Assembly (NCBI GenBank): GCA_021414305.1
Contig: JAIOOS010000012.1
Location: 62,001 to 126,000 of the forward strand
Reading direction: 5' to 3'
DNA length: 64,000 bases
Source: Burkholderiales bacterium
GTDB taxonomy: Bacteria; Pseudomonadota; Gammaproteobacteria; Burkholderiales; Burkholderiaceae_C
Below are positions 36,996 to 46,194 of the stretch, piece by piece. The notes under the pieces were generated by a model that saw only the letters and a list, made by a program, of their open reading frames with translations, had not been told where the DNA came from and did no database searches. Within the stretch, counting starts at the first letter, position 1, and every line of letters starts with the position of its first letter. Made by a program: the position numbers and the translations under genes.

Positions 36996-37970
36996 ATGGC
37001 GGTCTTCACCGAGGTCCCCTTCGACGAGGCGGCGCACCTGATCGAAGGGCTCGGCATCGGCGCGCTGCGCGAGCTCAAGCCCTGCGCCGGCGGGATCGAG
37101 AACACCAACTACTTCGCCGACACCAGCACCGGGCGCTACGTGCTGACGCTGTTCGAGCGGCTCACCGCCGAAGAGCTGCCCTTCTACCTGCAGCTCATGA
37201 AGCACCTGGCCGACCGCGGCCTGCCCGTTCCCGGCCCGCATGCCGACGCCTCGGGCGCCCTGCTGTTCTCGCTCCGGGGCAAGCCCGCCGCCGTCGTCGA
37301 CCGCCTGCCGGGCGAGCACCACCTCGCGCCCGACGCCGCCGACTGCGCGTGCCTCGGCACGCTGCTCGCCGGGCTGCACGTCGCCGCCGCCGACTTCCCG
37401 CTCGAACAGCCGAACCTGCGCGGGCTCGCCTGGTGGTCGGCGACGGTGCCGACCGTGCTGCCGCACCTCGAGCCGCGCCTGGCCGCGCTGATGGAGGACG
37501 AGCTTCGCTACCAGCAGCACCTCGCGGAAACGCCGGCCTACGCGACCCTGCCGCGCGGCGCGATCCACGGCGACCTGTTCCGCGACAACGTGATGTTCGA
37601 GGGCAAGCTGCTCGCCGGCGTGTTCGACTTCTACTTTGCCGGCGTCGACTGCCTGCTGTTCGACATCGCCGTCGCCCTCAACGACTGGTGCATCGACCTC
37701 GAATCGGGCCGGCTCGCCGAAGACCGCGCCGAGGCGCTGGTCGAGGCCTACGAAAGCGTGCGCCCGCTGGAAAGTGCCGAGATCCGCCTCCTGCCGGCCC
37801 TGATGCGCGCCGGCGCGTTCCGCTTCTGGCTCTCGCGCCTCTGGGACGTGCACCTGCCGCGCGACGCCAAGCTGCTCAAGGCCCACGACCCGACCCACTT
37901 CGAGCGCGTGCTGCTGCAGCGGCGCGGCGCGCCCTGGCACCCGGCGCGGCACCGGCCGGTGCTGCCATGA
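36996..37970 (+). CDS. thrB: homoserine kinase (APH-fold type)
   Basis: 324-residue kinase of the aminoglycoside-phosphotransferase fold, phosphorylating homoserine in threonine synthesis. The start [17 protein letters not shown] and [23 protein letters not shown] match ThrB_alpha types. The catalytic loop is [15 protein letters not shown], and the metal-binding segment is [18 protein letters not shown]. Its stop overlaps the next start (ATGA). Confidence 0.88.
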   Translation: MAVFTEVPFDEAAHLIEGLGIGALRELKPCAGGIENTNYFADTSTGRYVLTLFERLTAEELPFYLQLMKHLADRGLPVPGPHADASGALLFSLRGKPAAVVDRLPGEHHLAPDAADCACLGTLLAGLHVAAADFPLEQPNLRGLAWWSATVPTVLPHLEPRLAALMEDELRYQQHLAETPAYATLPRGAIHGDLFRDNVMFEGKLLAGVFDFYFAGVDCLLFDIAVALNDWCIDLESGRLAEDRAEALVEAYESVRPLESAEIRLLPALMRAGAFRFWLSRLWDVHLPRDAKLLKAHDPTHFERVLLQRRGAPWHPARHRPVLP

Positions 37971-38821
37971 GGCTGCTGACCGCCGCGCCGAGCGACGGCG
38001 CCGCCTGGATCCGGCGCGCCTTCCAGGTGTTCTTTCGCCAGCCCTTCGGCCTGGCGGGGCTGTTCTCGATGTGCGCCCTCATCGCCTATGCCTTGAGCTG
38101 GATCCCGGTCGTCGGCGGTGCCCTGCTGCCGATCCTGGCGCCGATGGCCTCGCTGCTCTTCATGATCGCGGCCCGGCGCGCGGCGGCCGGCGAGCGTCCG
38201 CTTCCGGAAACGGTCGCCATCCTGCTCGCCGGCGGCCGCCCCCGCCTGGTCGAGCTGCTCAAGCTCGGCCTCGCCTACCTCGTCGCCAGCCTGCTCGCGA
38301 TGCTGCTCTTCATGGCGATCGACGGCGGCGCCACCGCGGCCTGGATGGACACCGTCGCCACAGCCGCGTCCTCGCCGACGCCAGCGCCGCCGCCGCTGCC
38401 CGACTCGCGCCTCCTGTTCGCCTCGGTCTCCCGTCTGGTGCTGCTGGCGCTGCTCTCGGTGCCGTTCTGGCACGCCCCGGCGCTCGTCTTCTGGGGCCGG
38501 CAGGGCTGGGCCAAGTCGCTGTTCTTCAGCACCCTGGCGATCTGGCGCAACAAGGGCGCGTTCGCGGTCTACGGGCTCTGCTGGTTCGGCCTCTCGCTGG
38601 TGTTCGCGATGGTGTTCAGCATCCTGGTGGCGCTGCTCGGCGTGCCGCAGGCGCCTTCGCTCTCGGCCGGGCTCGTCGTCGTCTCGGCCATTTCGTTCTA
38701 CCTCACCCTGATGTACACCAGCCTCTGGTTCACCGTCGCCGGCTGCTTCGAGATCGACGACGACGAGGAAGCACGGCCCGAGCCGCCGCCCCCCACCCCC
38801 GAAAAGGAGACGCTCTCATGA
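37967..38821 (+). CDS. BPSS1780-type membrane protein
   Basis: 284-residue polytopic membrane protein with about six hydrophobic segments; the start reads [23 protein letters not shown] Pro-rich region ([16 protein letters not shown]) lies between segments 3 and 4, and the cytoplasmic tail is acidic and Pro-rich ([18 protein letters not shown]). Proteins of this kind follow thrB in Burkholderia. No function is established. It overlaps thrB and the SDR gene by ATGA on each side. Confidence 0.8.
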   Translation: MRLLTAAPSDGAAWIRRAFQVFFRQPFGLAGLFSMCALIAYALSWIPVVGGALLPILAPMASLLFMIAARRAAAGERPLPETVAILLAGGRPRLVELLKLGLAYLVASLLAMLLFMAIDGGATAAWMDTVATAASSPTPAPPPLPDSRLLFASVSRLVLLALLSVPFWHAPALVFWGRQGWAKSLFFSTLAIWRNKGAFAVYGLCWFGLSLVFAMVFSILVALLGVPQAPSLSAGLVVVSAISFYLTLMYTSLWFTVAGCFEIDDDEEARPEPPPPTPEKETLS

Positions 38822-39567
38822 ACAAGGTTGCCATCGTCACCGGCGCCGGCAGCGGCATCGGCCGGGCCTCGGCCCTCGCCCTGCTGAAGGACGGCTGGAA
38901 GGTCGCGCTCGCCGGCCGCCGCGCCGACGCGCTCGAGGCGACGCGCACCGCCGCCGGCGAGCTCGCCGGCAACGCCCTCGCGGTGCCGACCGACGCCACC
39001 GACCCGGCGGCGGTGAAGGCGCTCTTCGCCGCCACCGGCAAGGCGTTCGGCCGGCTCGACCTGCTGTTCAACAACGCCGGCACCGGCGCGCCGGCGATTC
39101 CGCTCGAGGACCTGACGTTCGCCCAGTGGAAGAGCGTCGTCGACATCAACCTCACCGCCGTCTTCCTGTGCACGCAGGAGGCGTTCCGGATGATGAAGAG
39201 CCAGTCGCCGCGCGGCGGCCGGATCATCAACAACGGCTCGATCTCGGCGCACGCGCCGCGGCCGCTCAGCTCGCCCTACACCGCGACCAAGCACGCGATC
39301 ACCGGCCTGACCAAGGCCACCTCGCTCGACGGCCGCGCCTACGACATCGCCTGCGGGCAGATCGACATCGGCAACGCCGCCACCGAGATGACGCAGCGCA
39401 TGACCGGCGGCGTGCTGCAGGCCAACGGCACGACCGCGCCCGAGCCGCGCATGGACGTGCAGCACGTGGCCGACGCCGTGGTCATGATGGCGCGCCTTCC
39501 GCTCGAGACGAACGTGCAATTCCTGACGGTGATGGCGACCAAGATGCCTTTCGTCGGCCGGGGCTGA
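38818..39567 (+). CDS. SDR-family oxidoreductase
   Basis: 249-residue short-chain dehydrogenase. Cofactor motif [20 protein letters not shown], catalytic Ser in [10 protein letters not shown] and YTATK (Tyr-x-x-x-Lys). R at the end of the second strand (LAGRRADAL) favours NADP(H), by general rule. Classical SDR length. The substrate is unknown. Coupled to the membrane protein upstream; the lipoprotein gene follows after 18 bases. Confidence 0.87.
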   Translation: MNKVAIVTGAGSGIGRASALALLKDGWKVALAGRRADALEATRTAAGELAGNALAVPTDATDPAAVKALFAATGKAFGRLDLLFNNAGTGAPAIPLEDLTFAQWKSVVDINLTAVFLCTQEAFRMMKSQSPRGGRIINNGSISAHAPRPLSSPYTATKHAITGLTKATSLDGRAYDIACGQIDIGNAATEMTQRMTGGVLQANGTTAPEPRMDVQHVADAVVMMARLPLETNVQFLTVMATKMPFVGRG

Positions 39568-39585
39568 TCGACGACAATCGATCGC

Positions 39586-39828
39586 ATGAGCTCCACGCTC
39601 CTTCGGCGTCTCTTCGCGCTCGCGGCCGCGCCCCTGCTGCTCGCCGCGCTGACCGGCTGCGCTGTGGTCACGGTCGCCGGTGTCGCCGCCAGCGCGGCGG
39701 TGAGCGTCGGCAGCGCGGCCGTCTCGGTCGGCAGCGCGGTGGTCGGCACCACCGCCAAGGTCGCCAGCAAGGTGGTGGAGAAGACGATCGACATCGCCGT
39801 GCCCTCGGGCACGACGCCCGCGCCCTGA
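39586..39828 (+). CDS. small lipoprotein
   Basis: 80-residue protein with lipobox LLLAALTGC (lipidated Cys at position 25) after a signal of Arg then hydrophobic residues. The mature part has a repetitive VGSAAVSVGSAVVGTTAKVASKVV, rich in Val, Ala, Ser and Gly, likely a helix or glycine-zipper-like segment. Function is not known. It sits 13 bases before the ParA-like gene and may be co-transcribed with it. Confidence 0.75.
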   Translation: MSSTLLRRLFALAAAPLLLAALTGCAVVTVAGVAASAAVSVGSAAVSVGSAVVGTTAKVASKVVEKTIDIAVPSGTTPAP

Positions 39829-39841
39829 CGGCAACGAACGC

Positions 39842-40537
39842 ATGACGACCAACATCCATTTCATCGGCGGCGAAAAAGGCGGGGTCGGCAAGTCGCTGAT
39901 GTCGCGCGTTCTCGCCCAGTACCTGATCGACCACGAGCTGCCCTTCCTCGGCTTCGACACCGACCGCTCGCACGGCGCGCTGATGCGCTTCTACGCCGGC
40001 TACGCCTCGCCGGTGGCGATCGACAGGATCGAGTCGCTCGACGCCATCGTCGAAGCCGCGGTCGACCAGCCCGGCCGGCGCATCCTCGTCGACCTCGCGG
40101 CGCAGACGCACGACCCGCTCGCCACCTGGATGGAAGAGGCCGGCGTGCTGAGCCTGGCCGACGAGCTGGGCATGAAGCTCTTCTACTGGCACGTGATGGA
40201 TTCGGGCAAGGACTCGGTCGATCTGCTGCGCCGCCTGCTCGACCGCTTCGGCACCGGCATGAACTACATCCTGGTGCGCAACCAGGTGCGCGGCAGCGAC
40301 TTCTCCGCGCTCGAGCAGTCGGGCGAGCAGGCGCGCGCCATCGCCATGGGCGCGCATGTCGTCTCGGTGAAGAAGCTGCACGACGCCGTGATGCAGAAGA
40401 TCGACAACACCAGCAGCAGCTTCTGGAAGGCCAAGAGCTCCGACAAGGACTCGAGCGGCCTCGGCCTGATGGACCGGCAGCGCGTGAAGATGTGGCTGCG
40501 CGACGTCTATCGCGAAGTCGACGAGGTGGGCGTCTGA
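39842..40537 (+). CDS. ParA-like ATPase
   Basis: 231-residue P-loop ATPase with the deviant Walker A of the ParA/MinD class, GGEKGGVGKS at residues 9-18, and FDTDRSHGAL after it. The second half is not typical of chromosomal ParA (no ParB partner next to it): MDSGKDSVDLLRRLLDRFG, LVRNQVRGSDFSALEQSG and DSSGLGLMDRQRVKMW. It may be a mobilisation- or division-type ATPase. It overlaps the PhoD-like gene at its end. Confidence 0.82.
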   Translation: MTTNIHFIGGEKGGVGKSLMSRVLAQYLIDHELPFLGFDTDRSHGALMRFYAGYASPVAIDRIESLDAIVEAAVDQPGRRILVDLAAQTHDPLATWMEEAGVLSLADELGMKLFYWHVMDSGKDSVDLLRRLLDRFGTGMNYILVRNQVRGSDFSALEQSGEQARAIAMGAHVVSVKKLHDAVMQKIDNTSSSFWKAKSSDKDSSGLGLMDRQRVKMWLRDVYREVDEVGV

Positions 40538-42054
40538 GCGAGCTGCTCCGCCGGCGCGGTTTCGTCGCCGGCGCCGCCGCCCTGACGGCGGCGCCCTGGC
40601 TGGCGAGCGGAGCGCGGGCCGCGGATGTTCCGCGCTTTTCCCTCGGCGTCGCCTCCGGCCAGCCGCGCACCGACGGCATGGTGCTCTGGACCCGCCTCAC
40701 GGGCGACAGCCTCGGCCCGCGCGAGACGGTGCGCTGGGAAGTGGCGGCCGACGAGAAGTTCCAGCGCATCGTCGCCCGCGGCGAGGAGGTGGCCGAGGCC
40801 GCCTGGGCGCACAGCGTCCACGCCGAGCCGCTCGGCCTCGAGCCCGGCCGCTGGTACTGGTACCGCTTCAGCGCGCTCGGCGAGCAGAGCCAGGTCGGCC
40901 GCACCCGCACCGCGCCCGCGGCCGATGCGAAGGCGAGCCTGCGCTTCGTGGTCGCGAGCTGCCAGCGCTACGACGTCGGCCACTACGCCGCGTGGACCCA
41001 TGCCGCGGCCGAGAACCCGGACTTCGTGCTGTTCGTCGGCGATTACATCTACGAGTCGGCCTCCGGCACGAACGCCATCCGCCGCCACGAGGGCAAGGTG
41101 GCGAAGACCCTCGCCGAGTACCGCGCCCGCTACGTCACCTACAAGAGCGACCCGCTGCTGCAGGCCGCCCATCGCGCCGCGCCCTGGCTCCTGATCTGGG
41201 ACGACCACGAGGTCGCCAACGACTACGCCAACCTGCAGAGCCAGGACCTCGATCCCGATTTCGCCGCCCGCCGCGCCGCCGCCTACCAGGCCTACTGGGA
41301 GCACATGCCGTTTCCGAAGTCGGCGCGGCCGCGCGGGCCCGACATGCGCATCGTCTCGCGCCTCGACTGGGGCGCGCTGGCGCGCGTCCACCTGGTCGAC
41401 GATCGCCAGTACCGAGATGTGCAGGCCTGCCCCAAGCCCGGCCGCGGCGGCTCGAACACGATCCCGCTCGCCGAATGCCCCGGCCTCGTCGATCCGAAGC
41501 GCAGCCTGCTCGGCTTCGAGCAGGAGCGCTGGCTGGCCGAGGGCTGGGACCTGGCGCGGCCGTGGAATCTGCTCGGCCAGCAGTCGCTGATGACGCGCTT
41601 CGCCTGGGGCGACCCGGCGGCCGGCGCCGCCGTCTACTGGAACGACGCCTGGGACGGCTACGCGGCCTCGCGCAACCGCCTCCTCGGCGTCGTTGCCGAG
41701 CGCAAGGTGCCAGGGGTCGTGGTCCTCGGCGGCGACGTGCACGCGAACTACGTCGCCGACCTCAAGCCCGATTTCGACGACCCGCGCTCGCCGGTGGTCG
41801 CGAGCGAGTTCTGCGGCACCTCGATCACCAGCCTGTCGCTCGCCCAGTCGCGGGTGGACGCGGCGCGCGGCTTCAATCCGCACGTCCGCTTCGGCCGCTC
41901 CGACCAGCGCGGCTACCTCAGCATCGATCTCGATGCCAAGCAGATGAACGTGCGCCTGCAGACGGTCGACCGCCCGCTCGATCCGGCCAGCGGCATCACG
42001 ACCACCGCGCGCTTCGTCGTCGAGGCCGAGCGGGCCGGACCGCACGACGCCTGA
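40492..42054 (+). CDS. phoD: PhoD-family phosphodiesterase/alkaline phosphatase
   Basis: Up to 520 residues. A twin-arginine signal is visible: LLRRRGFVAGAAALTAAPW then cleavage near GARAA, so export by Tat. Metal-site motifs of PhoD: GDYIYES, LIWDDHEVANDY and GGDVHANYV. The enzyme hydrolyses phosphoesters in the periplasm. The start is uncertain: GTG 40492 overlaps the ParA-like gene by 46 bases; a CTG at 40534 overlaps its stop by 4 and would give a signal peptide directly. The hairpin after the stop marks the end of this plus-strand run. Confidence 0.85.
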   Translation: MAARRLSRSRRGGRLSELLRRRGFVAGAAALTAAPWLASGARAADVPRFSLGVASGQPRTDGMVLWTRLTGDSLGPRETVRWEVAADEKFQRIVARGEEVAEAAWAHSVHAEPLGLEPGRWYWYRFSALGEQSQVGRTRTAPAADAKASLRFVVASCQRYDVGHYAAWTHAAAENPDFVLFVGDYIYESASGTNAIRRHEGKVAKTLAEYRARYVTYKSDPLLQAAHRAAPWLLIWDDHEVANDYANLQSQDLDPDFAARRAAAYQAYWEHMPFPKSARPRGPDMRIVSRLDWGALARVHLVDDRQYRDVQACPKPGRGGSNTIPLAECPGLVDPKRSLLGFEQERWLAEGWDLARPWNLLGQQSLMTRFAWGDPAAGAAVYWNDAWDGYAASRNRLLGVVAERKVPGVVVLGGDVHANYVADLKPDFDDPRSPVVASEFCGTSITSLSLAQSRVDAARGFNPHVRFGRSDQRGYLSIDLDAKQMNVRLQTVDRPLDPASGITTTARFVVEAERAGPHDA

Positions 42055-42063
42055 ACCACTGGC

Positions 42064-42079
42064 CGGCGCTTCGGCGCCG
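42064..42079. terminator. UUCG-loop hairpin between convergent genes
   Basis: CGGCGC-TTCG-GCGCCG: a 6-bp perfect stem closed by the very stable TTCG tetraloop, placed between the stops of the PhoD gene and the lipoprotein gene. It is a good bidirectional terminator candidate, though without a T-run. Confidence 0.5.
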
Positions 42080-42093
42080 CGGGGCCCGGCCGC

Positions 42094-42723
42094 TCAGAAC
42101 AGGCCGGACTTCCGGGCCGCGTCGAGCACGGTCGTCGAGAGTCCGTCGAGCTGCAGCCCGAGGTCCGAGGAAGGCGATGTGGTCGCGCTCGCCGACCAGA
42201 CCAGGCGCCCGGTGCCGGCATCGGTGACGCGGCCGTTCGCCGCATAGCCCATGGTCACCTGGCCGCCGCCCACCGGCGCGGAGACGCCGACCCCGACCCC
42301 GCCGCCCCCGCCGCCGTAGCCGAAGCCGCCGATGCCGATCTGGAAGCCCTGGCTGACCTGGGTGACGGCCGGCGTGAGGGTCAGCACCATCATCGCCTTG
42401 GCGCCGGCGCCGCGCGCTGCCGCCAGCAACTGGCCGTCGATCGGCCGATCGGTCGCGATCTGCATCTCCGCGCCGAGGAAGACCGGGGTCGCGCCGCGTG
42501 CCGTGACGCCGGCGGCGAGCCGATCCTGGCAGAGCTGGCGAACCGTCAGGTCGGCGACGTCGCAGGCGACCAGCACCCGGCCGCCGCGCAGGAAGGCCGA
42601 CTGCGGGCCGAGCTGCGGGTCGGTCCATTGCGCGGCGAGCTGCGGCCCGCTCGCGCAGGCCGCAAGCAACGCGGCGGCGATCACGGGAAGGAAAGGAAGG
42701 CGACGGGGCGTGGGCGTATTCAT
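42094..42723 (-). CDS. lipoprotein with glycine-rich region
   Basis: 209 residues. Lipobox AALLAAC gives a Cys at about residue 22. The mature part includes QWTDPQLGPQSAFLRGGRVLVACDVAD, then the Gly-rich IGGFGYGGGGGGVGVGVSAPVGGG and WSASATTSP. DUF4136-like lipoproteins share this general outline; I do not claim the family. It probably anchors in the outer membrane. It is convergent with phoD and 18 bases from the uvrD stop. Confidence 0.7.
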   Translation of the reverse strand: MNTPTPRRLPFLPVIAAALLAACASGPQLAAQWTDPQLGPQSAFLRGGRVLVACDVADLTVRQLCQDRLAAGVTARGATPVFLGAEMQIATDRPIDGQLLAAARGAGAKAMMVLTLTPAVTQVSQGFQIGIGGFGYGGGGGGVGVGVSAPVGGGQVTMGYAANGRVTDAGTGRLVWSASATTSPSSDLGLQLDGLSTTVLDAARKSGLF

Positions 42724-42741
42724 GCGCGCCAGCTTACGCCG

Positions 42742-45189
42742 TCAATCGACCGGCGTCAGCTTGGCCACGCTGAGCGCCAGCCACTTCATGCCGTGGCGGC
42801 CGAAGTTGACCTGGGCGCGTGCGTCCTCGCCGCTGCCTTCGAGGGTGATGACCACGCCCTCGCCGAACTTGGTGTGGAACACGCCCTGCCCGGAGCGCAG
42901 GCCGTGCGTCGCCGCCGGCTTGGGCACCGGATCGGCGCCGAACGCCGGCACGCGGCCGGCGCCGACGATCGAGTGCAGCCCCGAGCCGCGCGACCAGGCC
43001 TCGCTGTACTGGCGGGCGAAGCCCGAGCCGAAGCCCTGGTTGCGCGGCGTGATCCAGCGCAGCGCCGCCTCGGGCAGCTCCTCGATGAAGCGGCTCTTCA
43101 CGTTGTAGCGCGTCTGCCCGTGCAGCATGCGGGTCTGCGAGAAGCTGAGGTAGAGGCGCTTCCGCGCCCGCGTGATGGCGACGTACATCAGGCGCCGCTC
43201 TTCCTCGATGCCGTCGAGGTCGCTCGAGGAATTCTCGTTGGGGAACAGGCCCTCCTCGAGACCGGAGATGAAGACGCAGTCGAACTCGAGCCCCTTGGCC
43301 GAGTGGATGGTCATGAGCTGGATCGCGTCCTGCCCGGCCTGCGCCTGGTTGTCGCCGGCCTCGAGCGAGGCGTGGGTCAGGAAGGCGGCGAGCGGCGACA
43401 TGATCTCGCCGGTCTCGGCGTCCGGAACGATGCGCGGCGAGGCGATGACCTCGCCGCTGGTCACGATCTCGGCGCCGGGGGTCGTGTACTCGGCCCGGCC
43501 CGCGGTCGGCAGCGGCGCCGCGCCGACCGCGCTGTCGAGCGCCGAGCCGGCGAACGCCGTGAATCCGCTGCTCGCGCCCTGCTCGTCGATCGGCAACGCC
43601 ACCGCGTCCTTGCCGAACCCTTCCTGGGTGACGAAGGCCTCCGCGGCGTTGACCAGCTCCTCGAGGTTCTCGAGCCGGTCCTTGCCCTCGCGGTCGGTCT
43701 TGTAGAAATCGACCAGGCCCGAGGCCTCGAGCATGTGGACGATGATCTCGCGCAGCGTCTGGCCGGTGGTCGCCTCGCGCATCGCGTCGACGCGGGCGAC
43801 GAAGCCGGCGAGGTTGCTGCCGCCCTTGCCCGGCACCGAGCCGACGCTCTGCCAGAGGCTGCGGCCGCTGGCGCGCGCCGCGTCCTGGAGCTGCTCGATC
43901 GTGCGCCCGCCGATGCCGCGCGCCGGGAAGTTGACGACGCGCAGGAAGCTGGTGTCGTCGTTCGGGTTCTCGATCAGGCGCAGGTACGAGAGCGCGTGCT
44001 TGACCTCGGCGCGCTCGAAGAAGCGCAGGCCCCCGTAGACCTTGTACGGGATGTGCGCATTGAAGAGCGCGCTTTCCAGCACCCGGCTCTGCGCATTGCT
44101 GCGGTAGAGCAGCGCGATCTCGTGGCGCGGCGTGCCCTCGCGGTGCAGTTGCTGCGCCTCCTCGACGAAGAACTGCGCCTCGGCGAAATCGGAAGGCGCC
44201 TCGTGCACCCGCACCGGCTCGCCGGGGCCGGCCTCGGTGCGCAGGTTCTTGCCGAGGCGGCGCGAGTTCTTCGCGATGAGCTCGTTGGCGGCGTCGAGGA
44301 TGTTGCCGTAGGAGCGGTAGTTGCGCTCGAGCTTGACGACGATCCTGACGCGGTACTCGCGCTCGAACGCCGCCATGTTGCCGACCTGCGCGCCGCGAAA
44401 GGCGTAGATGCTCTGGTCGTCGTCGCCCACCGCGAACAGGGCACAGCCGTGCTCGGGCGGGCCGGCGAACATCTTCAGCCAGGCGTACTGCAGCTTGTTC
44501 GTGTCCTGGAACTCGTCGACCAGGATGTGGCGGAAGCGCCGCTGGTAGTGCTCGCGCAGCGCCGTGTTGTCGCGCATCAGCTCGTAGGTGCGCAGCATCA
44601 GCTCGGCGAAATCGACCACGCCCTCGCGCTGGCACTGCGCGTCGTAGGCCTCGTAGACCTGGACCATGACGCGGCTCTGCTCGTCGCGCACCTCGATGTC
44701 CTTGGCGCGCAGGCCATCGTCCTTGGCGGCGGCGATCGCCCACGTGACCTGCTTGGGAACGTGCCGCTCCTCGTCGAGGTTGAGCGCCTTCATGATGCGC
44801 TTCACCGCCGAGAGCTGGTCGGCCGAGTCGAGGATCTGGAAGCCCTGCGGCAAGGCCGCGAGCTTCCAGTGGGCGCGCAGGAACCGGTTGCACAGGCCGT
44901 GGAAGGTGCCGACCCACATGCCGCGCACCGGAATGGCGAGCATGGCGTCGAGCCGGGTCAGCATCTCCTTGGCCGCCTTGTTGGTGAAGGTGACGGCGAG
45001 CACGCCCCCGGGCGAGAGCTGGCCGGTCTGGATCAGCCAGGCGATTCGGGTGGTGAGGACCCGCGTCTTGCCGGAGCCGGCGCCGGCGAGGATGAGCGCC
45101 GGCTCGGGCGGCAGGGTGACGGCGGCGAGCTGTTCGGGGTTCAGGCCTTCGAGCAGGCGGGAAGGCGAAAGGGGTTCGGAAAAGGACAT
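42742..45189 (-). CDS. uvrD: UvrD/Rep-type DNA helicase
   Basis: 815-residue superfamily 1 helicase for nucleotide-excision and mismatch repair. From the chosen start MSFSEPLSPSRLLEG: Walker A GAGSGKT at 36-42, VTFTNKAAKEM, VGTFHGLCNRFLR, Walker B LVDEFQDTN, DDDQSIYAFRGA, IHSAKGLEFD and VAITRARKR. C-terminal KFGEGVVITLEGSGED is a Tudor-like tail as in UvrD/PcrA. ATG 45240 would add 17 residues. It is divergent from the GFA gene. Confidence 0.93.
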   Translation of the reverse strand: MSFSEPLSPSRLLEGLNPEQLAAVTLPPEPALILAGAGSGKTRVLTTRIAWLIQTGQLSPGGVLAVTFTNKAAKEMLTRLDAMLAIPVRGMWVGTFHGLCNRFLRAHWKLAALPQGFQILDSADQLSAVKRIMKALNLDEERHVPKQVTWAIAAAKDDGLRAKDIEVRDEQSRVMVQVYEAYDAQCQREGVVDFAELMLRTYELMRDNTALREHYQRRFRHILVDEFQDTNKLQYAWLKMFAGPPEHGCALFAVGDDDQSIYAFRGAQVGNMAAFEREYRVRIVVKLERNYRSYGNILDAANELIAKNSRRLGKNLRTEAGPGEPVRVHEAPSDFAEAQFFVEEAQQLHREGTPRHEIALLYRSNAQSRVLESALFNAHIPYKVYGGLRFFERAEVKHALSYLRLIENPNDDTSFLRVVNFPARGIGGRTIEQLQDAARASGRSLWQSVGSVPGKGGSNLAGFVARVDAMREATTGQTLREIIVHMLEASGLVDFYKTDREGKDRLENLEELVNAAEAFVTQEGFGKDAVALPIDEQGASSGFTAFAGSALDSAVGAAPLPTAGRAEYTTPGAEIVTSGEVIASPRIVPDAETGEIMSPLAAFLTHASLEAGDNQAQAGQDAIQLMTIHSAKGLEFDCVFISGLEEGLFPNENSSSDLDGIEEERRLMYVAITRARKRLYLSFSQTRMLHGQTRYNVKSRFIEELPEAALRWITPRNQGFGSGFARQYSEAWSRGSGLHSIVGAGRVPAFGADPVPKPAATHGLRSGQGVFHTKFGEGVVITLEGSGEDARAQVNFGRHGMKWLALSVAKLTPVD

Positions 45190-45257
45190 CGGGCTATTGT
45201 CGATGGCGGGCTCGACTTCGAGCATAGTGGGCCCTTCCACATCAAACGGAGGCGGGC

Positions 45258-45701
45258 ATGCCGAAAATCCAGGGCGGGTGCAGATGCGGCGCGGTGCGCT
45301 ACACGTTGGCGCTCGATACGCTGCCTCCCATTTACGCCTGCCATTGCCTGGACTGCCAGACCTGGAGCGGCAGCGCGTTCAGCCTGCAGACCTTCCAGCC
45401 CGAGGCGGCGCTGACCGTGTCGGGGCCGATCGTCGTCTACGAGTTCACGACCCCGAGCGGCAGCACTTCGACGCAGCGGATGTGCGGCGTGTGCCACGCC
45501 CGCATCTACAACACGAACAGTGCCCGGCCGAACGTGGTGGTCGTGCGCGCCGGCACGCTGGATCGCAGCAACGAGCTCCGTGTCGTCGCCCACCTCTGGG
45601 TGAAACGGAAGCAGCCGTGGCTGACGTTGCCCGATGGCGCGCCGGCCTGGCCGGAATCGGCTCCTGTGGCCGAGCTGATGCAGGCCTTGACGCAGCGCTG
45701 A
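45258..45701 (+). CDS. GFA-type glutathione-dependent formaldehyde-activating family protein
   Basis: 147-residue protein of the GFA fold (Mss4-like zinc site). Cysteines occur in GGCRCGAVRY, CHCLDCQTWSGSAF and CGVCHARIYN, as expected for two zinc sites. The name does not show formaldehyde chemistry; many GFA members have other roles. It is divergent from uvrD with 68 bases between starts. Confidence 0.87.
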   Translation: MPKIQGGCRCGAVRYTLALDTLPPIYACHCLDCQTWSGSAFSLQTFQPEAALTVSGPIVVYEFTTPSGSTSTQRMCGVCHARIYNTNSARPNVVVVRAGTLDRSNELRVVAHLWVKRKQPWLTLPDGAPAWPESAPVAELMQALTQR

Positions 45702-45747
45702 GCGGGCAGACCAGCCGATTCGCGGCGCCGTTGAGTATGCTTCTATC

Positions 45748-46194
45748 GTGCAGCGCGCCGCCGCGATCATCGGTTCCGCGATCTTCCTGGTCATCGCTCC
45801 GGGCACGCTCGCCGTGTACGTCCCTTGGTACCTCACGCGCTGGCACTTCGCGCCTCCGCTATTCCCGATCGCGCGGGTGCTCGGCGCCGCCCTGATCGTC
45901 GCCGGATTGCCCATCTTGCTCGATTCGTTCGCTCGTTTCGCGTTGCAGGGCCTCGGCACACCAGCGCCCGTGATGCCTCCCAAGCGGCTCGTCGTCACCG
46001 GGTTCTATCGCCACGTCCGCAATCCGATGTACGTCGCAGTCACGGCGTTGATCGCCGGCCAGGGCCTCCTGTTCGGGGGCGTCACGGTGCTGGAGTACGG
46101 CGCGATCGTGTGGGCCGGATTCTTCTTGTTCGTTGTCGCCTACGAAGAGCCCGCGCAAGCCCCGGGCTGCCTTGGGAAGGGCCTCATTCGTTGA
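45748..46194 (+). pseudogene. isoprenylcysteine methyltransferase-like, 3'-truncated
   Basis: A GTG-started frame of 148 residues with four membrane segments, and RLVVTGFYRHVRNPMYVAV and FVVAYEEPAQAPGC, matching ICMT/PEMT methyltransferases (SAM-binding H..NPMY and EEP motifs). Family members run on for some 30-40 residues after YEEP (a charged region, then Trp/Pro); here the text changes to a short tail QAPGCLGKGLIR and stops. The last 11 bases lie inside the 3' end of the convergent solute-binding gene. It looks truncated by a rearrangement, so it is called as a broken gene. Confidence 0.6.
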
